From Cytophagales bacterium (lineage in GTDB: Bacteria; Bacteroidota; Bacteroidia; Cytophagales; Cyclobacteriaceae): a stretch of 64,000 nucleotides of DNA. Under the pieces are notes generated by a model, which worked only from the letters and a program-made list of their open reading frames with translations, searched no databases and was not told the origin of the DNA. Shown piece by piece: positions 1 through 10,091 of the stretch (within the stretch, counting starts at the first letter, position 1; every line of letters starts with the position of its first letter). A program made the translations under genes and the position numbers. The stretch covers positions 1,595,501-1,659,500 of the forward strand of contig JAWPMT010000005.1 of the NCBI GenBank assembly GCA_033344775.1. Reading direction: 5' to 3'.

Positions 1-1437
1 GGGCTATCTCAAGTCACTGCACGTTGCATGCAGGAAGATCAAACTGGATACATGTGGATTGGGACACAAGAAGGGCTCAATCGTTTTGACGGCTCAGGTT
101 TCAAGGTGTTTAGACATAACCCTGATGACGAAAAAAGCCTTTCGAGTAGTTTCATTTATGATTTGTTGGTAGACAGCCAAAATCGCCTTTGGGTAGGCAC
201 AAATGCAGGGATTAATCTTTATAATGATACCCTACAGCAATTTTTGAATTGGCGGCATCAAACAGATGAAAATAATTCTTTAAGCGACGATCATGTATTG
301 TCTCTATTTGAAGACAGTCAGCAAAGAATTTGGGTGGGCACTTCAAACGGACTCAATCTCATAGACCCGATCAGTGGCACTTTCCGCCGGTATGTCTATG
401 ATGAATCAAAGCCTGGTACCATCAGCAATAATCATATTAATTCAATTGTTCAGGACGAACAAGGTAACCTTTGGATCGGCACCAATGACGGGCTGAATAA
501 ATTCAATCCTAAAAAGGGGACTTTTAAAGTCCATCGTCATCAAGCAGAAAAGCCAGAAACTTTAAGTGATAATCGCATCAAAAGTTTGTTCATCGATCAT
601 GAAGGCATTTTATGGATTGGTACACGCGAAGGTTTGAACAGCATCGATATGGCCAATGGCAGGATCAAACGATTCACGCACGATCCCGATCAAACTCATT
701 CGATTAGTGATAATGATATATCAGTAATTTTCGAAGATCATCAGAAAAAGCTGTGGATTGGGACCGGGAATGGAGGCCTTAACCTTTTCAACAAAAATAC
801 CTCACACTTCTCAAGATACCAGTATGATCCCCGAGATCCCTACTCCTTAAGTAATAATACTATATGGAGTATCCTGGAAGATCGTGATAAGAACCTATGG
901 GTGGGCGTATCCGCCAAAGGTGTCAATTTCCACGATCGACAAACCGAGCGATTCAAACACTACAAGCATGTGCCTGAAGATGAAAATTCATTACTTCACA
1001 ACTCCGTAAGAGCAATCTTGCGCGATAAAACGCATCAACTTTGGATTGGAACTTTTGAGGGCATAAGTGTTTACGGTGTTCGGACAGGAAAAAGTAGAAG
1101 ATTCCAGCATGATCCGAAAGATCAGAATTCACTTGACGCGAATTACGTTTTATCCATCTTTCAAGATCTCGATAATCGCATTTGGGTAGGAACTTCCCGA
1201 GGGCTGAACCTTTATGATGCCGAAAAGCTGGAAGTATTCAAAAAACTGAGCGAACAACCTACGCCGTTACCCAATTCAGACTTGATTCCTTACTTTCAAT
1301 CACTTATTCCTGATTTGGACACCTACGCCATTGCTGAAAGTCACTTGAAGAAAGTCATCAAATGGTACTTCCTGATCGGTGAGAAGTTTGGTCTTGAACT
1401 GATCAATGAAGAAGAGGAAGGCTTACAGATCATTTAA
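1..1437 (+). CDS. Two-component-regulator-type beta-propeller protein, 5'-partial, abnormal C-terminus
   Basis: The reading frame is open from base 1, and the residues before the first ATG (base 28) already form part of a propeller repeat, so the gene starts outside the window. About nine repeats of ~48 residues follow, each carrying a W-[IV]-G-T/V..G(L/I)N motif, the signature of the Reg_prop repeats in periplasmic sensors of hybrid two-component systems. Such sensors normally continue into more blades, a Y_Y_Y domain, a membrane segment and a kinase. Here the repeats stop near base 1230, and a ~65-residue unrelated tail rich in Leu, Ile and Glu ends the protein. There is no output domain. 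It overlaps the convergent TolC gene by 4 bp. Function as a sensor is inferred, and the protein may be a truncated remnant. Confidence 0.85.
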   Translation, partial: GLSQVTARCMQEDQTGYMWIGTQEGLNRFDGSGFKVFRHNPDDEKSLSSSFIYDLLVDSQNRLWVGTNAGINLYNDTLQQFLNWRHQTDENNSLSDDHVLSLFEDSQQRIWVGTSNGLNLIDPISGTFRRYVYDESKPGTISNNHINSIVQDEQGNLWIGTNDGLNKFNPKKGTFKVHRHQAEKPETLSDNRIKSLFIDHEGILWIGTREGLNSIDMANGRIKRFTHDPDQTHSISDNDISVIFEDHQKKLWIGTGNGGLNLFNKNTSHFSRYQYDPRDPYSLSNNTIWSILEDRDKNLWVGVSAKGVNFHDRQTERFKHYKHVPEDENSLLHNSVRAILRDKTHQLWIGTFEGISVYGVRTGKSRRFQHDPKDQNSLDANYVLSIFQDLDNRIWVGTSRGLNLYDAEKLEVFKKLSEQPTPLPNSDLIPYFQSLIPDLDTYAIAESHLKKVIKWYFLIGEKFGLELINEEEEGLQII

Positions 1438-2885
1438 TCTTCTTCCGCAGTGTACAACAATTCGCTGTTCACAAAATCATATAACGTCAATCGTCTTAAT
1501 TCAAAGTAAGAAGTCCAGAAGCTGCGCAAGGCAGCGATATAGCTTCTTCGTGCCGCATCCTTTTCCGTCAGGGCAATGTTGAGGTTGGTAATGTCGATCT
1601 TCCCGATCAAATAACGATTTTGTGCGACCAGATAGCGCTCCTGCGCCACCTCATCCGATTTTTTAGAAATGGCGATCTGGCTCCGCAACACTTCGAATTG
1701 CTTCACCTGCGTAATTACTTCTTGTTCAAAATTTTGTTCTTCCTGACTAATGACAAACTCTGTCAATTGCTGGTTAGCAAGAGCTGTTTTACGGCTGGCT
1801 TTGTTTCTCCCCCAGTCAATCAATGGCATACTGAGTGTCACATTGACCCGCTGCTGATTGTTTGGATCGTTGTAACTATCATTGAATGTTTCACCTGCGG
1901 CGTTTAGGCCAAACGCTGCTGAAAAATTGGCCGAAAAACGATCTGCTTTTGCCCTTGCTACTTCTCGTTGCGCCTCCGTCCGTCTTCGCTCGAATGCCAG
2001 AAAATCTGCTCTGTTAGCTTTAGCATATGTCAACGCCTGACCTTCATTGGGTGTAAATTCAGGAAGCTCTTCAGGTAATTGAAGCTCAAACGCTTCTCCT
2101 GGAGTGAGCCCCAGGTAAGTGATCAAAGCCAGGCGACTTGTTTCAAGATCAAGCCGCGCCTGAGCTACATCTTGTTGAGAACGCAATAATTGCAACTCTA
2201 CTTGCAGCAACTTGTCCTTGGAGGTTGTTCCAATATTGTATCGACCCTGCTCGATGTTATAGATCGTATCATTGTTGGCCAGGTTAAAGGAGGAAATCTC
2301 CAGATTGACCTGAGCATCCAGATAGTCAAAGAAGCGATTGACGGATTGTTGGGAAATGAATTCCAGTTCTTCAACGTATTCCCTTTTGGACTCTTCGTAC
2401 CGCAATGGCTCAGTCCTCTGTGCCCATTTCAACTCATTGAACGCAAACAAAGGCTGATCCAAACGAACATTGATCAAGGTCGTATTCCATTGCGTGAAGT
2501 CTCCAGTAATGTCGTTAAATTGATTCAAAAAAGAGTTCACGGAAATATTTCCCCCACTAAATGCCAATGGCTGTTGTAGTCCCAATCCCAAATTAGAATT
2601 GGTTTGCTCCCGACTTTGAAACACGATCTGACCATTGTCCTGTCGGTTGCCAAAAAAGTCGCGGTTATAATCAGGCAATCCACCAAACAAGCTCAGCTGC
2701 GGATTGTAATCCGACTTGAACAACCGGTATTGCCAGTATCGGTTTTCTTTTCTGGTTTCCGCCTGTTTCGATGCGGGTGACTGGCTTTTTGCCTGCTCAA
2801 TAATATCGATCAGGCTATATTGTTTTTGTGCATGAAGTGCGAGGCTCACACATAGCAAGCATGCACAAAGAAAAAACTTACTCAT
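1434..2885 (-). CDS. TolC family outer membrane efflux protein
   Basis: 483 residues with an N-terminal signal peptide ending near His-Ala-Gln (residue 20). The body is rich in Gln, Glu, Arg and Leu heptads, as expected for the two long-helix repeats of the OEP/TolC family, which form an outer-membrane channel with a periplasmic helical tunnel. It is last in a three-gene operon after an HlyD-type adaptor and an FtsX permease, and its start overlaps the permease stop by 8 bp. Together they would form a tripartite export system. The substrate is unknown. Confidence 0.92.
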   Translation of the reverse strand: MSKFFLCACLLCVSLALHAQKQYSLIDIIEQAKSQSPASKQAETRKENRYWQYRLFKSDYNPQLSLFGGLPDYNRDFFGNRQDNGQIVFQSREQTNSNLGLGLQQPLAFSGGNISVNSFLNQFNDITGDFTQWNTTLINVRLDQPLFAFNELKWAQRTEPLRYEESKREYVEELEFISQQSVNRFFDYLDAQVNLEISSFNLANNDTIYNIEQGRYNIGTTSKDKLLQVELQLLRSQQDVAQARLDLETSRLALITYLGLTPGEAFELQLPEELPEFTPNEGQALTYAKANRADFLAFERRRTEAQREVARAKADRFSANFSAAFGLNAAGETFNDSYNDPNNQQRVNVTLSMPLIDWGRNKASRKTALANQQLTEFVISQEEQNFEQEVITQVKQFEVLRSQIAISKKSDEVAQERYLVAQNRYLIGKIDITNLNIALTEKDAARRSYIAALRSFWTSYFELRRLTLYDFVNSELLYTAEED

Positions 2886-4227
2886 ACCTTAAAGATTGTA
2901 TAGGATCTTGATTAGCTGCTTTTCTGGCCGGAGCAATACCAAATAAAAGACCTACTGATGCGGCCACTCCGAAGGAAATTAATATCGAAAGAAAGGACAC
3001 AATGGTTGGAATTTCAGCAATTTGACTGACCAAATAGGCCATTATCACACCCAGGATGATACCGATCAAACCACCTGCCACACTGATCATCATGGCTTCA
3101 AACATGAACTGATTGACAATGTCCGATTTTTTGGCCCCCAATGATAGACGTAAACCTATTTCTTTGATTCGCTCCAACACGGAAGCCAGCATGATATTCA
3201 TGATACCGATCCCGCCAACAATAAGCGAGATACCCGCAATCGCACCCAAAACATAATTGAAAATATCCTTGGTCCGCTGTTGCTGTTTCAATAATAATTC
3301 TGGTATTTCAATTTCATAGTCCACCACATCGTAATGCTTTCGCTTCAACATTCTGGAGATGGTTTCTGCCGAAGAGCCAAGCGTTTCGGTATTTTCCACT
3401 TGCACCACCAATCGATCCAACTGGTGGTAATTGACAGCTGGCTTATCACCACCCTCATCATTCCTTCCTGAGCTACGATTGGCGATATTGATCATCTTTC
3501 TGGTCACCAGGTCCCGGTTTTTATAACGGATCAGCACTGTATTCAAAGGAGTGTACACATCCATGTTGTAATCTCGGATTCCGAGACTACTAATACTACG
3601 ATTACTGATCAACCGCTGTTCCAGAACGCCTATTATGGTCAGCCATTGATTGCCACATTTAATGGCTTTACCAATCGGATTCTCCGTAGGGAAAAATTTA
3701 GTCTTGATCGATTTTCCAATGATGCAAACTGGCAAACCTTTCTCTAAATGTGTCACATTGAATTTATTTCCGGATTCCAGTTGGAAATTGAAAATATCAA
3801 AATAGGCATTTTCCACGCCCACGACCTTTGCGGACCTTCGAATTCCTGACTTGATGATGTAAGTTTCGAGCAATATTTCAGGGCTGATACTAGTGACTCC
3901 AGGGACTATCTGCTCGATAGAAGCTTTGTCTTTCAAGGAAATACCCGGCGAAAACTTTTCCTTTTTCTCGCCACCTTCCTCGTCTTCGTTTACATTTTCT
4001 TCCGTTTGCTCAACCACCGGAGTAATCACGATGTTGTTCAAGCCAACGAGCTTGATCTGTTCCAGAATTTCCTGTTGAGCACCATTACCTATGGCTAGCA
4101 TGGCAATCACCGCGGACACACCGAATATAATACCCAGCGCGGTGAGGATCGATCTCACTCTATTGGCCAGAACGGCTTCAAGAGCAATATATAGATTGGA
4201 GAGTAACCTCTCTTTGTCTTTGAACAT
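2878..4227 (-). CDS. MacB-like ABC transporter permease (MacB_PCD + FtsX)
   Basis: 449 residues. An N-terminal membrane segment (about residues 22-46) is followed by a large periplasmic core and three C-terminal membrane helices (about 325-440) with the FtsX-type signature around GIGIMNIMLASVLERIKEIG. This is the permease half of a MacB-type mechanotransmission ABC transporter. Unlike Escherichia coli MacB it carries no N-terminal ATPase, and no ATPase gene lies in this cluster, so the ATPase must be encoded elsewhere. An acidic Glu-rich insert lies near residues 72-90. It sits 31 bp downstream of the adaptor gene and overlaps tolC. Confidence 0.92.
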   Translation of the reverse strand: MFKDKERLLSNLYIALEAVLANRVRSILTALGIIFGVSAVIAMLAIGNGAQQEILEQIKLVGLNNIVITPVVEQTEENVNEDEEGGEKKEKFSPGISLKDKASIEQIVPGVTSISPEILLETYIIKSGIRRSAKVVGVENAYFDIFNFQLESGNKFNVTHLEKGLPVCIIGKSIKTKFFPTENPIGKAIKCGNQWLTIIGVLEQRLISNRSISSLGIRDYNMDVYTPLNTVLIRYKNRDLVTRKMINIANRSSGRNDEGGDKPAVNYHQLDRLVVQVENTETLGSSAETISRMLKRKHYDVVDYEIEIPELLLKQQQRTKDIFNYVLGAIAGISLIVGGIGIMNIMLASVLERIKEIGLRLSLGAKKSDIVNQFMFEAMMISVAGGLIGIILGVIMAYLVSQIAEIPTIVSFLSILISFGVAASVGLLFGIAPARKAANQDPIQSLRYE

Positions 4228-4258
4228 GTGTTCGGTTTAGGTGAGTCAGAATAGGAAA

Positions 4259-5557
4259 TTAGAGCGATTGAGATACCGTAGCACCTCTATTCCGCTTTCC
4301 ATTAAGTTCACTAAGCAACTCTACCTTATCATCTTCATAGCCTTGAGGTGAAGACAAATAGATTTGGTCATCTTCGTTAATACCCGCATCAACTATCACT
4401 TCATTGGCATTGGCCTGACCTAACATCACTTCTTTCTTAACGATATTTAAGCCATTCTTTACATAAACATAGGTGATCGAATCATTCTGGCTATGCAAGC
4501 ACTCCAAAGGTATGAAGAGTGCTTCATCTACCGTATTGACGAGGATTTTATTACTGGTGGTCATTGCTGGCTTGATGAGATCATCGGCCTCATTCACCTC
4601 AATATCTACCTGAAAGACTTTTGCGTCAGAATTGGGACGTTGCTCACCTACATTCGCCACTTTCACTACTTTTCCAGACAGTCGCTTATCCGGGAATGCA
4701 TCCAGACCAATGATCACATCCTGGCCTTGTTGAATTCTTCTGATGTCCACTTCATTCACGAAGGTCTTTGACATCATTTTTGATAGATCGGGAAGTGTCG
4801 CCACAACTGGATCCCACGCCCCAATCTGAGAACCTTCTTTGATCGGAGAACCGCGCCAGTCTTTCTTATAGATCAGCATGCCATCCTCTGGTGCAAGAAT
4901 GGTAAAGTCTCGCTCTAACTGTTGTAGACCTTCCAATTGGTTGCTTACCTGCCGCTGGTCAGCGGCCACTTCAGACATCTTTGCAATGTTCTGCTGATGC
5001 TTGATCTTATAATTTTCTTTCGCCTGATTCAGCGCTCTTTTGGCTTTCTCCAGTTCAATTTCCGCTTTTTGAATTTGGGCTGGTGGCTCGAATTGAGACT
5101 GATCCAGGATCAGTTGTTTCTCTGTTACCGCATAGTCCAGATTGATGAGGTTATCTCTGGATTCCCGCATTTGCAACGTGGTATCCAACTTCGTCTGAAT
5201 GAATTGCGAACTTACTTTCTGCAATTCAAGGTTGGCTTCGTTCAGTTTATTCCGTACTTCGGAAGGGTCCAGGTTGGCCACGCGCTGGCCTTTTTTCACA
5301 TATGTTCCTTCGGGAATAATGCTTTGGATGGTTACATTCCAGATGTGGTGGTTTCTGAGGGTACTGGGCCCAAAAATTTTAACTGAATTTTTGGCTTCCA
5401 ATTCGCCAGTAGTGGTGACATCCACAGTAAATGGACCCTTTTTAGGTGTAATGATCAGTCCGCTTTCAGCACCGGACGCACCTCCTCTAACAATAAAAAA
5501 TACGGCCACTACCAGTACAAGGCCAATTGAGAGTTGAATTATTCTCCTCTTAGTCAT
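4259..5557 (-). CDS. HlyD/MacA-family periplasmic adaptor subunit
   Basis: 432 residues. One N-terminal membrane anchor (about residues 8-24) is followed by a split biotinyl-lipoyl-like domain, a Gln/Glu/Lys-rich coiled-coil hairpin (about 100-210) and beta-barrel segments containing SGKVVKVANVGE. This is the layout of membrane fusion proteins that link an inner-membrane transporter to TolC. It is first in the operon adaptor-permease-TolC on the minus strand. The 213-bp gap upstream of it is AT-rich, and no convincing promoter was found there. The substrate cannot be told from sequence. Confidence 0.92.
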   Translation of the reverse strand: MTKRRIIQLSIGLVLVVAVFFIVRGGASGAESGLIITPKKGPFTVDVTTTGELEAKNSVKIFGPSTLRNHHIWNVTIQSIIPEGTYVKKGQRVANLDPSEVRNKLNEANLELQKVSSQFIQTKLDTTLQMRESRDNLINLDYAVTEKQLILDQSQFEPPAQIQKAEIELEKAKRALNQAKENYKIKHQQNIAKMSEVAADQRQVSNQLEGLQQLERDFTILAPEDGMLIYKKDWRGSPIKEGSQIGAWDPVVATLPDLSKMMSKTFVNEVDIRRIQQGQDVIIGLDAFPDKRLSGKVVKVANVGEQRPNSDAKVFQVDIEVNEADDLIKPAMTTSNKILVNTVDEALFIPLECLHSQNDSITYVYVKNGLNIVKKEVMLGQANANEVIVDAGINEDDQIYLSSPQGYEDDKVELLSELNGKRNRGATVSQSL

Positions 5558-5770
5558 TTGAAATTTGGTTAAGTAGTATTGTAACTTATACTGCTTATCA
5601 CAGCAAAGGTTACTGAATTAACTTTTAATTAACCAATAAAGTATTTGAGAGGTCTGTTAAAGTTTCCTAAACAGCATTTTCTTCACTCTGGATGAGCAAT
5701 CGAACTTACCACTCTTTTTCAAACAATTTGATTAGTTAGTAAGAACTTATAAAGGAAAGCTGACTGAATG

Positions 5771-7630
5771 CTAATTTGCATTCAACCAGCTATCTCTTAA
5801 GTATTGTTGATCTTCTGAAGGATTTTCAGTGAACTTCAGAAAGTGGCGCTCTGTGCGGGTAGTCTTGACGGATTTGGCTTTTAGTTTTAAGCGCTTTCTC
5901 TTGCCATTGACCTCTCGATAAACTTCAACCTTGACCTTGTCTCCTTCTTCCATTCCCTCACCATAACTTCCAAGTACACGCTCGATCGTAGCTAGTGAAA
6001 TTTCCTCACCATTGATGGATTTCAACACATCACCTTCTTCATAACCCATGGCTTTGCCGAAATCATTCATACTTGCGGTTGTGGTAACAAATATTTCTCG
6101 GTCCTCATTCACGTTCAAACCAATTTGCCCCAAACTAAAGGTCTCAACCTGACGCTCTGGTTCATAGTCAATACCGGCCCACCGCAAGTACTCTTGCAAT
6201 GGTAATTCTTCTTCTCCCGAGACATAAGTGCGTAGAAAATCGCCAATCTCAGGATAGGTCAAGGCTACAATCTCATCGAACAGCTTGTCATCTTCAAATG
6301 ACTTTTCAGGTCCGTATTTTTCAGCCAGGTCTCTCATCAGATTTTGCAAATCGTATTTACCATCCGACAATTTCAGCAGCTGTAAGTCCAGACACATACC
6401 AATCAAGGCGCCTTTATAATAAACATTGCTGTACATGGGCTCATACTTCTCCTCAAGGATTCGTTCACTCATGACCGTGAAGGGAACATCTTTCGGAAAC
6501 TGATCTCGTGTGCGCATTTTATCCTGAATTTCTTCAAGAAACTTATCTCCATCATAAAGACCATACTTTGCCTGCACATGCATCGCTGCATATTCGGTAC
6601 ATCCTTCATATAGCCACAAGTGCTTGGACATCTTAGGATCGATGTAATCGAAATTCCCGATTTGCTCCGAATGGATATTCAATGGTGTAACGATATGGAA
6701 AAACTCATGTGCCGCCACATCTCTGACCGTTTGACCGATCTGATCTGCTCCACCTTCGGGCAAACTATACACGGAAGAATAAGAGTGCTCCAATGCGCCC
6801 ATGGCTCCAGACAAGGTCGGACCATCCAACAGGTAGATGAGATAAGCATAACGTTCCACTGGCAACTCACCTCCCAGGTATTTGCTTTGTGCTTCCATCA
6901 GATCAGATATCTTGTCCATCACGTCTTGAGCAGACAAGGCCTTATTCGGTGAAAACACCGATACCAGAATCTCTGCATTGGCCAACTTTTTGGTCGCAAT
7001 GTCCGGAACAGAATACATTAATGGTCCATCTGCAAGGAAATTGAAATCGCGTGCCGTGTATGTATCTGTAGTCTCCGTGGAGCCGACCTTCTCGAGTGCC
7101 GTGGCACCTTCGACTTCTTCTTTATGCGAAATAGTCAGCTCATAAGGATGGAATTTGTGCCCTTTGAAATACCCGACAAAACCAAATGTATTGATCACGA
7201 AAACATTGCGCTCCGGTTCAATATTGGTCCCGCCTGGCTCAAATACGATATTCTCAGAACCGCCATCATACGCTTCAAAAGCATCGAAGGTATCGTGTAC
7301 TTTATACGTCAATTTGGCCAAAGCCCGAGCATTCGATATTTGCCATTTATTGGTAGACACTTTATTGACTTCCAAAGCACCTCCTTCCGAATCGAATGCC
7401 TGAAAGTCCACAACAAATCGACCGAAATCAGAAATAGAATAGGTTCCTGGAACGATTTTCGCCATGTGATATTCGGCGACATCTTCTTCCATTTTTGGTG
7501 GAATAATCGTCACTTTGACCTGATCGTCAATGACATTTATCAAATCCAGTGAAACCTGATATTTAGCCTCCTGTCCATTAGCCAGACCGACCTGGACCAG
7601 GATGGCCAGTAAAAAGAAAAGCTTACGCAT
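5771..7630 (-). CDS. M61 family metallopeptidase (glycyl aminopeptidase-like) with PDZ domain
   Basis: 619 residues with a signal peptide ending after Ala-Asn-Gly-Gln (residue 20). The zinc motif HEFFH lies near residue 308, and the downstream YEGCTEY segment supplies the third ligand Glu, as in M61 gluzincins. A PDZ-like domain follows (about 505-590, YEEGDVLKSINGE). Length and order match Bacteroidota M61 peptidases, which are predicted periplasmic peptidases of unknown substrate. It stands alone between the efflux operon and typA. Confidence 0.93.
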   Translation of the reverse strand: MRKLFFLLAILVQVGLANGQEAKYQVSLDLINVIDDQVKVTIIPPKMEEDVAEYHMAKIVPGTYSISDFGRFVVDFQAFDSEGGALEVNKVSTNKWQISNARALAKLTYKVHDTFDAFEAYDGGSENIVFEPGGTNIEPERNVFVINTFGFVGYFKGHKFHPYELTISHKEEVEGATALEKVGSTETTDTYTARDFNFLADGPLMYSVPDIATKKLANAEILVSVFSPNKALSAQDVMDKISDLMEAQSKYLGGELPVERYAYLIYLLDGPTLSGAMGALEHSYSSVYSLPEGGADQIGQTVRDVAAHEFFHIVTPLNIHSEQIGNFDYIDPKMSKHLWLYEGCTEYAAMHVQAKYGLYDGDKFLEEIQDKMRTRDQFPKDVPFTVMSERILEEKYEPMYSNVYYKGALIGMCLDLQLLKLSDGKYDLQNLMRDLAEKYGPEKSFEDDKLFDEIVALTYPEIGDFLRTYVSGEEELPLQEYLRWAGIDYEPERQVETFSLGQIGLNVNEDREIFVTTTASMNDFGKAMGYEEGDVLKSINGEEISLATIERVLGSYGEGMEEGDKVKVEVYREVNGKRKRLKLKAKSVKTTRTERHFLKFTENPSEDQQYLRDSWLNAN

Positions 7631-7736
7631 TTTTAAATATGAGTTTTTGATCTAGAACGTAAGATATGGCTTGTATTGCTACAAGGAATCTAATTTTCTT
7701 TAGAAGGACACTACTTCCCGCCAATGGCTGTCAAAA

Positions 7737-9536
7737 TCAGGCGAAACTGTTCTTTTTCCGATCATGCTCGCTCAGATAGATCTTACGCATACGCATGGAC
7801 TGTGGCGTCACTTCCAGGTATTCATCCTTCTGAATGTACTCGAGGGCTTCTTCCAGTGAAAACTTTCTGGCAGGCGCAATCTTCATGTTATTATCAGATC
7901 CGGACGCACGCATGTTGGTCAGTTTTTTACCCTTTTGGATATTCACCACCAGGTCATTATCTCTGGAGTGCTCTCCAATCACCTGACCGGTGTATACGTC
8001 CACACCCGGATCCACAAAAAATACGCCTCGATCCTGCAACTTGTCAATTGAGTACGGAGTTCCGGGGCCATTCTCCATAGAAATCAGCGATCCGTTGATT
8101 CTTCCGGCAATGTCACCTTTGAATGGGGCGTAGCCTTTGAATCGGTGCGTCATGACCGCCTCACCTGAAGTAGCCGTAAGCATGTTATTTCTCAATCCAA
8201 TGATACCACGAGCTGGAATGTCGAACTCCAGGTGTTGGATATTGCCTTTAGGCTCCATGATGGTCATCTCCCCTTTTCTGGTCGTTACCATTTCAATCAC
8301 CTTTCCCGAAAATTCCTCGGGCACATCAACCACCAGGTGCTCAATGGGCTCGTTCTTTTGACCTTCGATCTCTTTGAACAACACCTGAGGCTGGCCTACT
8401 TGCAGTTCATATCCTTCACGTCGCATGGTCTCAATCAATACAGACAAGTGCAGTACCCCTCGACCAAACACATTGAATTTATCCTCAGTATCTGTTTCTT
8501 GCACACGTAGGGCAAGGTTTTTCTCAAGTTCCTTCATGAGGCGATCCCGCAAGTGACGAGATGTCACGAACTTACCTTCCTTACCGAAGAATGGTGAATC
8601 GTTGATCGCAAACAGCATACTCATAGTAGGCTCGTCAATGGCAATTCGTGGCAAGACCTCCGGGTTTTCTAAATCAGTTACTGTATCTCCGATATCAAAA
8701 TCTTCCAGACCAGTAATCGCACAGATATCTCCCGAGATCACTTCCTCTACCCGGCGTTTGCCCAATCCTTCAAAAACATGCAGCTCTTTGATCTTTATAC
8801 GTTTCAAAGAACCATCTCTTTTACTCAAGCCCAGTTGCTGACCTTCTTTCAGTACGCCCTGATAAACCCTACCAATGGCAATTCGCCCTACGAAAGAGGA
8901 AAAATCCAGGGAAGTGATCTGCATCGCAGGAACACCTTCTTTGACGGGTGCTGAAGGAATGTCTTTAATGATCTGATCCAGCAATGGGAAGATATTGTCG
9001 GTAGGATTTTGCCAATCCTCACTCATCCATCCGTGTTTGGATGAACCATAGAGCGTAGAAAAGTCCAGTTGCTCTTCTGAAGCATCGAGAGAGAACATTA
9101 AGTCGAAAACGGCTTCATGTACTTCATCAGGACGGCAGTTCTCCTTATCTACTTTATTGACCACCACGATTGGTTTCAATCCAAGTGACAAAGCCTTGCT
9201 CAATACAAATCGTGTTTGAGGCATGGGCCCTTCAAATGCATCCACCAACAAGATCACTCCGTCGGCCATTTTCAGTACACGTTCTACCTCACCACCGAAA
9301 TCGGCGTGACCAGGGGTGTCAATGATATTGATCTTGATCCCTTTATAATTGACGGACACATTCTTGGAAAGGATGGTAATTCCTCGCTCGCGTTCCAGGT
9401 CATTGTTATCCAAAATCAATTCGCCGCGTTCTTCATTTTCCCGAAGAACCTGAGAGGCATAGATGATCTTGTCAACCAGGGTCGTTTTACCGTGATCAAC
9501 GTGGGCAATAATGGCCACATTTCGAATGTCTTGCAT
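7737..9536 (-). CDS. typA: Translational GTPase TypA/BipA
   Basis: 599 residues. The G-domain begins immediately (MQDIRNVAIIAHVDHGKTT), with DTPGHADFGGEV and NKVD following, then EF-G-like domains III and V and the BipA-specific C-terminal domain. BipA/TypA binds the ribosome and assists 50S assembly under stress. The reading frame extends upstream to an ATG at 9590, but the start at 9536 is preferred. It gives the family's usual N-terminus, and a -7-like box (9557-9564, minus strand) lies between the two, so the longer form would start upstream of the promoter. Confidence 0.96.
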   Translation of the reverse strand: MQDIRNVAIIAHVDHGKTTLVDKIIYASQVLRENEERGELILDNNDLERERGITILSKNVSVNYKGIKINIIDTPGHADFGGEVERVLKMADGVILLVDAFEGPMPQTRFVLSKALSLGLKPIVVVNKVDKENCRPDEVHEAVFDLMFSLDASEEQLDFSTLYGSSKHGWMSEDWQNPTDNIFPLLDQIIKDIPSAPVKEGVPAMQITSLDFSSFVGRIAIGRVYQGVLKEGQQLGLSKRDGSLKRIKIKELHVFEGLGKRRVEEVISGDICAITGLEDFDIGDTVTDLENPEVLPRIAIDEPTMSMLFAINDSPFFGKEGKFVTSRHLRDRLMKELEKNLALRVQETDTEDKFNVFGRGVLHLSVLIETMRREGYELQVGQPQVLFKEIEGQKNEPIEHLVVDVPEEFSGKVIEMVTTRKGEMTIMEPKGNIQHLEFDIPARGIIGLRNNMLTATSGEAVMTHRFKGYAPFKGDIAGRINGSLISMENGPGTPYSIDKLQDRGVFFVDPGVDVYTGQVIGEHSRDNDLVVNIQKGKKLTNMRASGSDNNMKIAPARKFSLEEALEYIQKDEYLEVTPQSMRMRKIYLSEHDRKKNSFA

Positions 9537-9556
9537 GATGCTATTCAATTGAGCCG

Positions 9557-9564
9557 CAAAATTA
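9557..9564 (-). promoter_or_regulatory. Predicted Bacteroidota -7 box of typA
   Basis: On the minus strand this reads TAATTTTG, a full match to the Bacteroidota TAnnTTTG consensus. It would start transcription about 14 nt before the typA ATG at 9536. No clear -33 TTTG was found, so this rests on the -7 match and its position. Confidence 0.45.
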
Positions 9565-9855
9565 GCTACTCCTATGGAGAAATCATTCAATTCCGCAAAA
9601 ACACAACAGAAACATCACTTACATGCAACGAGAGTACATTTTCAGCGTATGTCAAGGTGAATTAAAGGAAAAATGTCAGTTTTTTGAGCAAATGACACTT
9701 CTGTTATCACATTTGACTTATTTGGAATTATTGAATGAATATTTCATTGGAAAAAAATTTTAACATTTTTCGCAGAATAATATAACTAATTGTAAAAATT
9801 CCCCGTAGAAATATATGGATATCATCCAATTGTTCAACCTCTAAAATTTACTACT

Positions 9856-10026
9856 ATGACTGTGATAGTGATTACTGCTACTATTATTGGCCTTGTTGTC
9901 CTCTCCCTAAGGCCAAACGCTTCCGTCCAAGGAGGTCAAATCAATTTCGAAGCTTTGTTTTCAGGAACAATGGGTAAACAGTACTCGATGGTACGAATAT
10001 CGTCGAATAAATCGTCTGTAAATTAA
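9856..10026 (+). CDS. Small membrane-anchored hypothetical protein (56 aa)
   Basis: An ATG-initiated frame encodes a short peptide that begins with a hydrophobic stretch of about 17 residues (VIVITATIIGLVVLSL), then a polar Ser/Asn/Gln-rich tail with no cysteine. It looks like a single-span membrane peptide. It lies alone in a 967-bp gap upstream of the triple-domain protein at 10558. A CAA-rich untranslated stretch follows, then a good intrinsic terminator at 10092-10140, so a short dedicated transcript is plausible. No family was recognised, and chance coding cannot be excluded. Confidence 0.4.
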   Translation: MTVIVITATIIGLVVLSLRPNASVQGGQINFEALFSGTMGKQYSMVRISSNKSSVN

Positions 10027-10091
10027 TTGCTCCCAAAACAGCGCTAAACGCAACAACTAAAACAAACAACGACTAGAGGAATCTTAGAAGT

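Noticed and set aside
28-30. ATG at base 28 as the start of the propeller gene
   Set aside because: The frame is open from base 1 and the upstream residues belong to the same repeat, so this is an internal Met.
9590-9592. ATG at 9590 as typA start
   Set aside because: It adds 18 residues outside the family N-terminus and lies upstream of the predicted -7 box at 9557-9564.
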